Below are positions 21,221-33,371 of a DNA stretch of 64,000 bases, piece by piece. The stretch lies in contig CM030368.1 of assembly GCA_017893485.1 (NCBI GenBank), positions 112,920,220-112,984,219 on the forward strand, in the 5' to 3' direction. The translations under genes were made by a program, and so were the position numbers. The DNA is from Hemerocallis citrina (taxonomy: Eukaryota > Streptophyta > Magnoliopsida > Asparagales > Asphodelaceae). The notes below the pieces were generated by a model, which was given only the letters and a program-made list of their open reading frames with translations, searched no databases and was not told the origin of the DNA. Positions within the stretch are counted from its first letter, which is position 1, and the number at the start of each line of letters is the position of its first letter.

Positions 21221-24200
21221 GAGAACTCTATCTTAATGGAATGAAAGCTGTTGTATTGTTCGATACTGGATCCTCTCATACTTTTGTGTCTCCTAGATTT
21301 GCTAAAGTGTTGGGAGTTGAACCGAAGATTTTTCCCGGCAAGATCTTAGCAGTAGCTACTCCGTCAGGGGAAACTTTAACCACTGATCGGTATTATGCTG
21401 ATTGCGAGATTGTAATTGGAGATCAAATCTTTGGCATTGATCTGATCGAGCTGACTATCTTGGGAGTCAATGTTATCATTGGCATAGATTGGATGTCGGT
21501 GTATAGTGCAAGCATCGAGTGTAAGACCAAGACGGTGACAGTGAAGGCTCCAGGTGGACCTGAAGTCACTTTCCAAGGGAAGCAGAAATGTTCTAAGCTG
21601 GTGGCAACTATCCGCAAGGAAGAGACTCCTGTGGAATTGCAAGGGATTCCTGTGGTTCGGGACTATCCGACTGTGTTCTTGGAAGATTTTTCTGGGTTAC
21701 CTCCACATCGTGATGTAGAGTTCAGCATCACTGTTCAACCGGGAAGTGCACCCATTTTTAAGGCACTGTATAGGATGGCTCCAGTGGAACAGGATGAGGT
21801 GAAACGGCAGATTGAGGAACTGTTGGAGAAAGGCTTTATTCAACCTAGTGCGTCACCTTGGGGAGCACCAGTGCTTTTGGTAAAGAAGAAGGATGGATCG
21901 ATGAAAATGTGCATCGATTACCGAGAGCTGAATAAGGTCACTGTTCAGAATAAGTATCCAATTCCTCGAATTGATGATTTGTTCGATCGTCTACAAGGAG
22001 CAGCCGTATTCTCCAAAATAGATCTTCGATCAGAATATCACCAGGTTCGAGTGAAAGCTGAAGATGTGCATAAAACTGCATTTAGAACTCGACATGGGCA
22101 TTACGAATTCTTAGTTATGCCATTCGGAGTGACGAATGCACCCGCAATCTTCATGGATTTGATGAACAGAGTTCTGAGGCCGTTCATTGATTCTTTCGTC
22201 GTGGTGTTTATCGACGATATTCTCGTGTACTCCAAGTCAGAGGCGGAGCACACCGAGCATCTGGCAGCAGTTTTGCAGAAGTTGGAAGAGCAGAAGTTGT
22301 ATGCCAAGTTATCCAAGTGTGATTTCTGGAAATCTGAAGTGGCATTCCTAGGTCACATCCTTTCTAAGGAGGGAGTGGCAACTGACCCTCATAAGATAGA
22401 GGCAGTGAGAGATTGGGCTAGGCCTACTACAGTGAAGGAAGTCAGAAGTTTTCTTGGGATGAATGGATACTACCAGAGATTCATTCAAGGTTATGCTCAG
22501 ATAGCTGTACCGCTTACTGGACTGACCAAGAAGAATGTGAGCTTCAAGTGGACTGAGCAATGTGAGGCGAGCTTTCAGGAGTTGAAAGATAGACTGACTA
22601 CTGCACTTATTTTGGCTCTTCCTAGAGCAGGTGTTGAGTATGATGTCTATAGTGATGCTTCACATCGCGGGCTTGGTTGTGTCCTAATGCAAGAAGGAAG
22701 AGTAATCGCTTATGGGTCTAGGCAACTACGACCACATGAGAAGAATTACCCGACTCATGATCTGGAGTTGGCTGCGATTATCTTTGCCCTGAAGCAATGG
22801 AGGCACTATGTGTACGGTGAGAAGTTGAACATGTACACAGACCACAAGAGCTTGAAGTATATATATCAGCAGAGGGATCTGAATATGAGGCAGCGGAGAT
22901 GGTTGGAAGTGCTCGAGGACATGCGACCTGAGATCAAGTATCATCCTAGAAAGGCTAATGTTGTTGCTGATGCACTTAGTCGCAAGAGCAGTTTGGCCAA
23001 TTTGATTACAACTCAGAGGCATCTGATTGAGGAGCTGGACTGAGCAGGTATTGAAGTTGTCTTGCAAGGATTGGGAGCATCTTTGGCTCTGTTAAGGCTT
23101 CAGCCTACACTGAATGCAAGGATCATTGCAAGTCAAGAGGTTGATGCTGATATCTTGGAGATGAAGGAGCAGGTTGGTGCTGGCAGGTTGCCCGGATTTC
23201 AAACCAGGGACGAAGTGCAGTGGTTCGGAGATAGACTGTGTGTTCCAAATCAGACGGACTTGAAGGAGAGTATTCTTCAGGAGGCGCATGCTACTCTTCT
23301 GTCTGTACATCCTGGGAGTACTAAGATGTACAAAGACATCAAACAGCAATTCTGGTGGTCAGGTTTGAAGCGGGATGTGGCTGAATTTGTTGCGAAGTGT
23401 GAGGTTTGTCAGCAAGTCAAAGCCGAAAATCAGAGACCCGGAGGTCTATTACAGCCGTTACCTATTCCGGAATGGGAGTGGGATAACATCAGTATGGATT
23501 TCATCACGGGGTTGCCTAAGAGTTCTAAGGGCAATGATGCGATTTGGTTTATAGTCGATCGACTGACCAAGTCCGCTCACTTTTTGGCGATGAAACTCAC
23601 TGCTTCGATGGACAAGTTGGCTGAGTTGTATGTTGGTGAGATTGTCCGACTTCATGGTGTTCCGTCAACTATTGTGTCTGATCGAGATGCGCGGTTTACT
23701 TCGCATTTCTGGAGGAGTCTTCAGACAGCTTTGGGTACAAAGACAGATTTCAGCACTTCTTTTTATCTGCAAACCGATGGGCAGACCGAGAGAGTCAACC
23801 ATATTCTTGAGGATATGCTTCGGTGTTGTATACTAGACTTTGGAGGCAGTTGGGAAAGGCATTTACCTTTGGTAGAGTTTGCCTACAACAACAGTTTTCA
23901 GGCTAGCATCGGGATGGCGCTGTACGAAGCTTTGTATGGTAGGAAGTGCAGGACTCCTGTTTGTTGGTATGAAGTTGGGGAGCGTCAGTTGTTTGGTCCT
24001 GAGCTTGTGCAGCAAACTTCTGAGAAGATTGTTCTGATCAGGAAGAGGTTGGTAGAAGCTCAGAGCAGGGAGAAAAGCTATGCAGACAAACGGAGGAGGG
24101 ACCTTGAGTTTGAGGTTGGTGACTTCGTCTTTCTGAATGTATCACCCAGTAAGGGTATGGTCCGATTTGGCAAAGGCGGGAAGCTAGCCCCGAGGTTTAT

Positions 24201-24534
24201 AGGCCCATACAAGATATTGAAAAGGATCGGGAAAACTGTTTACCGGCTTGAATTGCCGGAAGAGTTATCTCAGGTGCACAATGTCTTTCATGTGTCTATG
24301 CTGAGAGGTTATATTACAGACCCGAGTCATCATTTTCCTGAAGTGCCGGAAGGTTTGCAGTTAGACCTGAATTACATCGAGTCTCCTGTCGAGATTGTTG
24401 ATCGTCGAGAGAAAATCTTGAGGAATAAGACGATACCGATGGTCAAGGTGGTCTGGAGAAACCACTTGGTTGAAGAGGCTACTTGGGAATCTGAGGAGAA
24501 GATGTTAAAGGACTATCCTGAGCTTTTTGCTTGA
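21221..24534 (+). pseudogene. B pol: protease, RT, RNase H, integrase, chromodomain
   Basis: It is a near-intact polyprotein with one internal stop, TGA at 23041-23043, between RNase H and integrase. Protease: FDTGSS (Asp-Thr-Gly at 21262). [19 protein letters not shown] and catalytic FIDD at 22207-22218; the usual LRSGYHQ reads LRSEYHQ. RNase [29 protein letters not shown]. Integrase: an HHCC-type zinc motif (HATLL...H...CEVCQQ), then the Asp-Asp-Glu core at MDFITGLP, VSDRDARF and TDGQTERVN. The usual His-Pro before QTDG reads Tyr-Leu. A chromodomain ends the protein (KVVWRNHLVEEATWE), which would direct integration to heterochromatin. The CGA-to-TGA type stop suggests recent inactivation. 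Confidence 0.92.
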
Positions 24535-24622
24535 TTGTATTTTTTGTGTGTGTGTTGTATTTTTTTGTTTCCTCGCTCTTGACTGTAGTTCCGGGGACGG
24601 AACTATTCTAAGGAGGGAGTGA
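24535..24622 (+). other. B 3' UTR and polypurine tract
   Basis: After the pol stop comes a T/G-rich leader, then CCGGGGACGGAACTATTCTAAGG and the purine run AAGGAGGGAGTGA (24610-24622), just before the LTR start at 24623. Element C has the matching GGACAGAACTGTTCTGAGGGGGGG-type block at about 27932-27960. Confidence 0.8.
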
Positions 24623-27356
24623 TGTAATACCCTGATTTTTCAAATATATGAAAGATTATTTACTTTTACATATGGTATGCATGTGTAGTATGTTGACTAT
24701 TATTTCTCAACATGATGAATAAAGAGTATTGTTTTCTATAAAGCATTTTCCTAAAGCCCAATGTTAGTTTGCTTATTTTTCTTTTAAAATATTTATTTTG
24801 GCCCAATTAATTTAAGCCCATGGTTTAATTCTTTTATTTTTTGCAACTTGTATTGTGTAACACCCTCTTTTTTTATAAGACTTGTTATGAGTGTACAAGT
24901 TTTATTAGTGTGGCTTGTGCTTACACGGTCACTCCATGTACACGTGCATAAGCACACACTTCTTGGCCGGATTGTGGAGAAGTGGGATCAAGTCATGGGT
25001 AGTTTTGTAGAGTGTGGGTAGTTATTTCAACCTCCTAGTCCATCTTAGCCCTTGATCCTACAACTCCCTAGTGCATCCTAGCCCTCCATCTCACTCTAAT
25101 TGGTGTATAAATACCCCCTCTCCTTCATTATTCCTCTTACACTAAAATCCTATTGCAAGAGAGTATATTGTGAGAGAGTTGTGCGTGCTTTTTCTGTTGA
25201 GGCCGAGTAGCACTTCTGGAGTTTCGGCGTGGAGCAAGGAGCAAGAAGTCGTCCATTGCATTAAGGAGTTTCCTGGATTTCGATTACTTTCGTCAATAAG
25301 GTGGGTTCAATTTTCATTATTTCTAACTAGGAAATATATGGAATTGAATAATGATGCATGAAAAATGATTAATAAGAGTACACATTTAATTGGAAAATGA
25401 TCTATTGATTGATTCATGTATGGATGGGAATTTCATGTGACTCTATTGGTAAATGACATTGTAGAAAGAATTGAAAATGGTCTGTGCAGTCGACTGTCCA
25501 GGGGACAAGTCGACTGGTACGAGGCGAATGTTTTTCATGATTTCTAAATTAGAATCCTTATTAAGACTAAAGATTTATTGTGTATATGTATGCAAATAAA
25601 GGGATAGATCGATTGCTAGATCAATATTCTCCATGTGGTACACAACCTAGAAAATATGAATGATTGATAATTGAGAAACTGGAAATGACATATACAGCCG
25701 ACTGAGAATGTTAACAGGCGACTGGCCTATTGAAATAGAATATGAACAGTTCAAAATTCTATGAAACGATGCATTTTAATATGATGTCTAGAATGTTAAT
25801 TTGAGATTAGCATTTACCTCTGACAGTAAATGACGAGTAAATGAAAGTGCATGCTTAGTAATTTCTTGAGAAGAGAAACATTAGCTATGTGATATTTACG
25901 CTAAATCGAAATGATGTTATGATGAGAATTACATGCTATGTTGACACGAATTTAATGTGATATGGGTAATGAAGAACAGAAAGAAAGATAATTTCTCAAA
26001 TTGAAATTTAACCTGTTCAGTCGACCGAATGCTTGAAGGAGTCGACTGTACCGAACATGATAAGTGTATAATTGAACTACACAGTACAGACGACTGATTT
26101 GTGGAACAGTCGACTGTTAAATGTATGATATTTTTAAATGTGGAAACTGCGGAACAGCCGACTGACCATGTGCAGCAGTCGACTCTTCCGAGTGTTATTA
26201 ATGAACTGTATTTGACTGGATAAGTCGACTGGTGGAGTTCCAAGTCGACTGTCCAGAGTGCTTTTGGTATATCTGAAATCGTATGATTTGTTTGTGGTAG
26301 AGATTGTGAATCTGGATATTGGTAAACTCTATTGTTCTTGCATGATTGTACATGAAGTAAATCATTTAATGTGAATTATGAGAATTAAATGTATATGGAA
26401 GCTATGACATGAAAAAGAAAATCTTTGAGATCATGAAGTGAACTCATGAGTTGGAAATGCTCAGATTTTAGAAATTGTGAATTTGAATTGAAATGAAAAG
26501 AGTAGCTAAGTCTCCCCCGGCGATTGAAAGAAATGAAATGAGAATTTGAAATGATAGACCAAGGTTGGTCATGTGAATAAATGAATAAGTCCGGTTGAGT
26601 GGAGAGGCTAACTCTAGAGCTTTGATTTTTATTCATGATTCTAATAAAAACTAAGGATTTAGCACATAGTGGAGATGTGATGAAAGTAGGAGAAAAACAT
26701 GAGTGAGAGCCATTGGGTAGCGGCGAGAGCGTATCCCAGGAATTCCCATGATGAGTCTGGGTGAGGATGCGGCTCCAGAGTACCGTCCCGGTCGTGACGC
26801 TTGTGGGATGTTCGAAGACTACGGGTGGTGTCATGTCTACGGTGAGAGCTGAATTACCACAGGATGTCTGCATGATGAGTCATGTCAGCGATGGGATTCC
26901 CTCCAGAGTGCCTAGGCATGAGTTCGTAGGTCAGAAGACATCTAGGATACTTACCGTAGTTACAGTAGTAGAGTAAGTCATAACGAGGGATTGAACCCTA
27001 TAAAGTTGAAGGACGATTAAGGGCTTGCCCTCGGACCTATGTAGTCTGGGATGCATAGAATCCGAACAAGTGCTCATTAGTGTCATGTAACATAACTAAT
27101 ACATTAAGGATCAAGTGCACAATCACAACACGACATCATTAGGGTATTCCCTTTATTTGGAATGTGACAAGTTTGTGTTTGTTAAATATGGAAAATTGAG
27201 TTATACTATTTCTGACATAGAGAGGATGGCCGTGTATAATGTTCGTCGGTTGAATAAACTGACGTACCCACAGTCTTATATGCAGGTATGTTAAAGATTA
27301 AAGAGGAACAAATGCTTAAGGATTCATTCAATGTTGATGTATAATTGTTTCATTAT
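24623..27356 (+). repeat. B 3' LTR, lacking its last ~155 bp
   Basis: It matches 16531-19246 almost base for base, including the TATA (25106-25113) and the decamer cluster (25487-26250). It carries an extra inverted decamer pair around 25487-25515 that the 5' LTR lacks. Homology ends at about 27356, where element C sequence begins. The usual GTTACA terminus is missing. Confidence 0.92.
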
Positions 27357-29845
27357 TATAAATATATTTACGTATTTTGTATTTCGATTGTTTATATAGT
27401 TTTCTGTTCTCACGAACTTATTTTGTATTTGAATATTTATTGATACATGCAATCCATGTGTTTTCAATGCATGTGTTGACTATATTTGTAAAATAAAATT
27501 AATGAAAGGTGTACATTAAATTTTATTTATGCCTAAATTAAACACATGAAAAGACTAGATTGACATAACCCACATTATGTTCAATTAAACATATTTTTAA
27601 GCTAATGAGAATGTTACTTCATTTTTCATAATTGATAACTTAATCTGTATTTTCTCTATACTATATTATTTAATGTTCATCAAATATTATTTTGTATGAA
27701 AATTTCTTTCAATCTTTATTACCTTTCATGGTCACGTTTCGTTTCTACTATTTTTCTTGTTTTCTTGTTTCGTTCTTATTAACTTTGATACTCATAGTTT
27801 TCGTATATAAGTTTACTTTATTTTCCACATTACATACTACATTTCTTTTCTTGGTACTGGTAGTTTTCCTATATACAATAATGATTTTTTCTTTGGTGTG
27901 TGCAACGTACAAATTTTACCCTAGTATGTTCTGAAGACAGAACTGTTCTGAGGGGGGGATACTGTAACACCCCGCAAAATTGAGTTATGACAATTTTTCC
28001 CACTGGTGTTAAGTACACATATATTTACTGTTACGAGTAATATCCGTAACGTACTTTGATTTAAATGTCCTACGTATTTCTGCATTTCAATTATTTATAC
28101 ATTTTTTGCCTCTACAAAATTTCTTTTATCCTATTCTAAGCCAACTTAAACATTTATTTTAATTATTATATTTTTACGTGCATTGCACGTGCTTTCATTA
28201 CACGAGTCGAATACGTATATTCTACCGTTCCATGTAATATTATTAAGTTTTCTATCTATTCAATTACTTATGTTATAACTTGTTCAAATTCGTTTTATAA
28301 ATTAAAAATCATTTTTTCTCCTATTTTGACTCTAATATATTTTTACACGTACGGTGCACGTATTTTTTACGCACGCATTGATTATATTGTCGTATACATA
28401 TATAAAATTAATGAAACGTATTTTACATATTTTTTATTTCGATTGTTATAGAAAATTTTCATTTTCTCGAATTTATTTTACATTTATTAGCACGTGCTTT
28501 TCACGTGTTTCTTTTTATACACGTGGAACTTGTGCTATTTTATTACAAAGTTGTGCACTAAAATTTCATTAAGAATAATTTAAACAAATTATACCAAATT
28601 ATTGTTAAGAAAAAAATAAAATAATTAATTATTAAAGAAGAGGGTATAAAATGAAATAAATAATAAAATAAGGGTGGAATGAAAAGTGTACAAAATATGT
28701 TCACAAGTGTACACGTGCAATGCACATTATAGTGATGGCCGGCCATTTCTTGGGTGGAATTGGGAGAGTGGATGAGTGGGTGTGAGTGGATTAGTGGAGA
28801 GTTTATTTAGGAGTGTGGGTAGTTTCTTTAACCACTCATTATTTCCCATATAAATACCCCCTATTCTAACCCCAAATGATCAAAAAACAAAAAACAAAAC
28901 AAAACAGAAAGAAGAAAGTAAAAAATAAAGAGAGAGAAAGAGAGAGAATCAAGAGTTGTTGTTGTTGCTTTCGAGAGTCCAAGGAAGGAGCATAGTTTTC
29001 GAGGAGGAGTGGAAGGCTTTTGGGAGTTTTATTTGCTGGGAAAACTTCATCAAAGAGGTGTTTTCATTGTCTTCTAATATGTTAGTAATTGTACATGTTA
29101 GAAATATGTAGACGAATAATGAATTTGACATGTGTGTTTGTGAGGTAGCTTTTCTAGAAATATTATTTGTGCTTGCTTAATTATAATTGTGTGGTAGAAA
29201 ATTGAATTTATGTGTGTATGTCTTATAGATTTGTATCTAAAGTAATATAGTGGAAATTTCATATATTGAACTCATGTAATTGGTTATCGTTTATGAAATT
29301 TATTTATGTAAATACTCCTTAAAATCTAGTTGGGTAGGGAATAATGGTTCATATAGTTCTATAAATAGAACTATAAGAAATTCATGTAAGTTAGATAACA
29401 ATTTCCATAAAATTTCGAGAATAAATTGTTATAGGTTTTATTTTGTGCAAATGTACTAATTTTGAAGAAAATAATTCTCTGGAAATGATTACAAATAATA
29501 ATGCATATCGAATATGAAATCGAAATTTTAACGAAATTTAGAAACAGAGAGTGTCACGGTAAAAAATCGCAATTGTAATATAATCAGATTAGTGGGCTTG
29601 ATAGCCTGGTCTTTGGTGTGTTTTGGGGGAGCTCTGTACAATGGTCTCAGTTTGCGGTTCGAGTCCTTGTGTCTCCCTTTCTTTCCTGAGAAAGTATCCA
29701 AAACAGAGAGAGTCATAAAATATAAAGATATTACGTTAGAATTTTTACACCAACAGTGAGTTAGCGAGTTGGTTGTTGGGTGGATTTTGGGTTTCTATGC
29801 TCCTGGGTTCGATTCAGGGTGTACACATTTTTATTTTTGTTTTAT
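27357..29845 (+). mobile_element. Element C: 3' UTR and partial LTR of a B/D relative
   Basis: 27357-27962 is AT-rich LTR/3' UTR-like sequence ending in a B-like purine tract (GAGGGGGGGATAC). The LTR begins TGTAACACCCCG at 27963. It has repeated TACGTGCA/TGCACGTG palindromes (28186, 28491, 28502, 28520, 28712) and TATAAATA at 28849-28856, followed by an A/G-rich leader. Two RNA polymerase III B-box-like strings (GGTTCGAGTCC near 29656, GGTTCGATTC near 29808) lie near the break. The LTR end and PBS are missing: at about 29845 it is fused to the antisense gene of G. No coding sequence was seen. Confidence 0.7.
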
Positions 29846-30353
29846 GTTCGGGGCCAGATGATCCTCTGCTTCACCCCTCGCTAGTTTCACGACATCCTGC
29901 TTCTCCTTTACAACCTTTTCCCTCTCCTCGACTATGAGAGTCATTCCTTGGTCCGCCTTCTCCTTTTCTTGGACGGCCTGGTCATTGGCCTTCGCCAAGG
30001 CCAACTCCAGCCATGCAATTTGTGACGCCTGGTACTCTGACAAGCATATCGCCTCCTCCAAAGCCTTAGTTGTCTTTGCCCGCTCAGCTCGTTTCCGATC
30101 ACTCGCCGCCTTCAGCTCCTTCTCTTGCTCTGCAACCCGCTTCAACAGGTTGCTGAAGTGGCAAGTGATTTACAAGAGTAAAAACATTTAAAGTTACAAA
30201 GGGAAAATCAACTCTAATAATTCATGGAAAGCTAAGTGCCAAGACAAAGTAACAGAGATCTTACTGCCATGTTGAACCTGGCTATCTCCAAGGCGTCGTC
30301 GCCCACCGATCCCGCTTCTGTGGCAACTCTAACCTTCGGAGTTGGGAGGTGAT
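29846..30353 (-). pseudogene. G antisense accessory gene, 3' part (coiled coil)
   Basis: Minus-strand frame 30145-29846 encodes a Lys/Glu/Ala-rich coiled coil (EQEKELKAASDRKRAERAK...LALAKANDQAVQEKEKADQG). Upstream, 30353-30260 continues the frame seen at 47001-47131 up to a donor-like GCA|GTAAGATC near 30270. An acceptor-like CACTTCAG precedes the coiled coil near 30148. This is the downstream part of the gene at 47001-48480, separated by the insertion of solo LTR H. The C-terminus is cut by the C junction. It resembles, from memory, the C-terminal coiled coil of plant gypsy-type accessory proteins. Confidence 0.65.
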
Positions 30354-30358
30354 GAACC

Positions 30359-33300
30359 TTTAACCCCTGTTTCCGCCAATACGTATTTTCTGTGTATTTT
30401 TGGCATTTTGATTTTTTGTAAATTATTTTTTCGCTTTAAAATTATTTTTGTTAAAATGTATTGTTGGATCTTCTATTCAAGTCTACTTTCAATCAATGAT
30501 TTTAATTGTAACTAGTTTCCAATGATTTTTATATTGTAATACAAACCCTATTAATGTTGTTATTATTATTATTGTTATCAATATTATTATTATTACTGTT
30601 ATTTTTATTTTTTATTATAATTATTATGATTATTGTTATATTGTTATTATTATTATTATCTTTGATTGATCATTTAAATATCTATTTCTATTGTTAATTA
30701 TGTTTGTAGTTATTTCAAGTAATTTTCATATTGTAGTACAAAATATATTTTGTTATATAATCCTACCTTTTATTGGTTATTTCTTTTCCTATTGGACTTT
30801 TAAACCCATTTACATACCCTATACCTTATTGGATCTCACCCTAAAATCTCTCTCTTCTTATTGGGTTTAAAACCCAATAACATTTCCACCTGTTAACATC
30901 ATAACCCTAACTCACTATATATATATATATATATATATAACTACCCATTGTGCATATCCAAACCCTTTCATCTTCATCCCCTGTACAATCCATCTTCAAC
31001 CTTCCACCTCTTCACCCCCTCCTCTGATCCTAACTCCTGCCTCCCCTCGTCGCTGATCCCCATCGTGCCTACCACCGCCTTACCTCGCCCTGCCTCCTCA
31101 TCTTCCCATCTACGCAACCACCATCTTTGACCCCTACACCCTCATCCCGACGCCCCGTTGTGTAGCGCCCCCCACGACGCCAACAGCAGCAGCAACACAG
31201 TTAGCCACTGCACCGCCGTCCTCCGCCATAGTCGATAGAAACGATAGCAGTGATGCCCTCCTCGCGATCTTCTGTCGGAACAGACACCAGTGTCGCTCCC
31301 CTACCCTGCCTCCTTCCGGTGCCGCGACAACCCCCCTGTGCTCCCCTGCCTTCTTCTGACGACAGACAGCAATGACAGTAGCACCGGCACTGCCATCGTC
31401 CTCTGTGGATACCCTCGCTTCCCCGTGCTACCGTCGTCTCCTTCCTCACCGTGCTCATGTTCAACCCGATTGCCCCTCCAAATGTGTGTGCTGTAGTTTG
31501 ATCATTTTGGCCGAGTGAGATCTCGATAGCTTGATCCTCTTCATCATCATCACACCTTGATCGTTATCTTGATCATCGAGATCCATGCATTGTATTCGTG
31601 ATTGGTTCGTAATTCGTTCGCTTGTGTTCGTGACCGGGAAACCATTCCCATTATTCTCTCGTTATCGTCGTTTTCGTCGTTAGTTTCAAGGCAAGTAACA
31701 TGTATACTTTTCTGTTGCATATACAACTACTAAATACTGCTTGTAGTGTAGTTACTTCAAGATCTATTCTCATGAAAACACTGTTAGATCTTGTCCATAT
31801 GTGTTTATTTGCTCGTAGTTGTCTCATTACACACACGACAAGAAAGAACTTAGATCTAATAAACTCTTGATGTATACATGCATGTTGTTCGTGATTTTGA
31901 GGTGTTGTATGATCTTGTATGCTTAACATGTTACTGGTAGTTTATCCTGTTATAGATCTGTTAAACACCCTATACCATGTTGCTAGGACATATAGTATAC
32001 CATATTTCACTTTTTGTTATGATTTGGATGTGTTTCATATAAACCTGTTGATTTTATGCTTGAAAAAGATTTCTGTTTTTTCCTGTTACTCTGTTTTTGT
32101 TTAGTATTTTAGATCCTTTTAATGTCAGTATATGAAAATTATTTGTGAATATAAGTCATAGAGAATTCTGTCTACTTTCCAGAATTTCTGACAGAACTTA
32201 GTTTTGATTTGTGAGTGACAAATTATTATTGTTTTACTACAGATATGTAGAAAATTTCATATTCTGTTTTATATGAATTCTGTATGGTTACTTATTTTTA
32301 TACTGATGTTAAAGATAGTACTTTGATCCAATATTTTGCTGAGTACAACTAGACTTGATTGGGATTAACCCCTAATTTTTGTGGATTTATTCGATGACTT
32401 TTATAAACTATTCTATGCTTGCAAACAACTACTATACTTATAGAATTTTCATACTGTTCTGTAAAGAACCTAAATTTCAACATGATTCTACTTGCTGTTG
32501 ATAAAAACTTTGTGAATATGAGTTATAGCCTACTGTATTTATTTTATCACCCTTTTGATGGATCTGGATTTCGACTTATATTTTGTAATCAATTTCGGTT
32601 TTAGTATTGCTGTGTCCAGAGTTTCAGATTTACAAAATTTCTGTATCTTGCTTCTTTCTGATTTTATATGCTATACTATCTATGTTGGAAAATTATGAAA
32701 CTTTATTTTCTTATATTAGACATAATAGGGAATACCCAAATTTTTCTTGGATATAATAAGTAAGTTTTTATGCCATTTTCCTGTTTATGAATACAAACTT
32801 CTGATTTCTGGCTGAACATATTTTCTGGATACAATTTTGTTTTGAGCCATGTTCTTGAGAAATACCATATGACATATATATATTCGCTAGATTCGGCCGA
32901 GTGTCGATTTTTCAGATTTTCTGACGATCCAGGTTTGCATATTTGTGGCAACGGGAATTCCAAATTTGGTGCAGTACTTTCTTACTATCATGAACTGGAA
33001 TTTTCGTTATTCTATCCTTTTATGTGTTGTCTATCAGCTGTGCATGTTTATCTTCCGACCTGAACCTGTTACTTGTTTATACCATGTTATTCTTGCCCTG
33101 TTTTTTTGCACATATATGCCTGTTTAACAATAATTACAAGTAATCAAGCCGAGGTTAAGGGAAAGACCTTAGTAGTGGACAATATAGGTATGTGTACTCA
33201 GAAGGGAGCCCGTGTTTCCCATTTTTATGTTTGATTCATGATGATACATGAACCTGGTTCACTTTATGTTCGATTCATGAATCCGTGGATTCGTGAACCT

Positions 33301-33371
33301 GTTGTACTTTATGCTTTGATGCACGAACCAACACTGTTACCTGTTGATTCATGAACCTGTTCCGGTTACCT
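30359..33371 (+). repeat. Solo LTR H, left part
   Basis: It starts TTTAACCCCTG (canonical TGTAACCCC with G to T) next to TSD GAACC (30354-30358). It continues through an ATT array (30555-30655), a (TA)n promoter-like tract (about 30915-30939), a C-rich block (30950-31490), a GATC-containing stretch, the AT-rich body and a minisatellite of CATGAACCTGTT-like units (33235-33365). It is split at 33371 by element E and resumes at 46165. No internal region or second LTR exists, so it is a solo LTR of ~3.84 kb formed by LTR-LTR recombination. Confidence 0.85.

Larger units (their letters stand above)
16531..27356 (+). mobile_element. Chromovirus B, near-complete, 3' LTR end truncated
   Basis: The order is 5' LTR, PBS, leader palindrome, pre-gag ORF, gag, putative intron, protease-RT-RNase H-integrase-chromodomain, polypurine tract and 3' LTR. 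The two LTRs differ at only about two dozen positions by eye plus one ~20-bp indel, so B is the youngest element here. The left flank before the LTR is ATTGC (16526-16530). The right TSD cannot be checked because the last ~155 bp of the 3' LTR are replaced by element C. The chromodomain and tRNA-iMet PBS make it a chromovirus; the long LTRs suggest a Tekay/Del-like clade. Confidence 0.92.
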
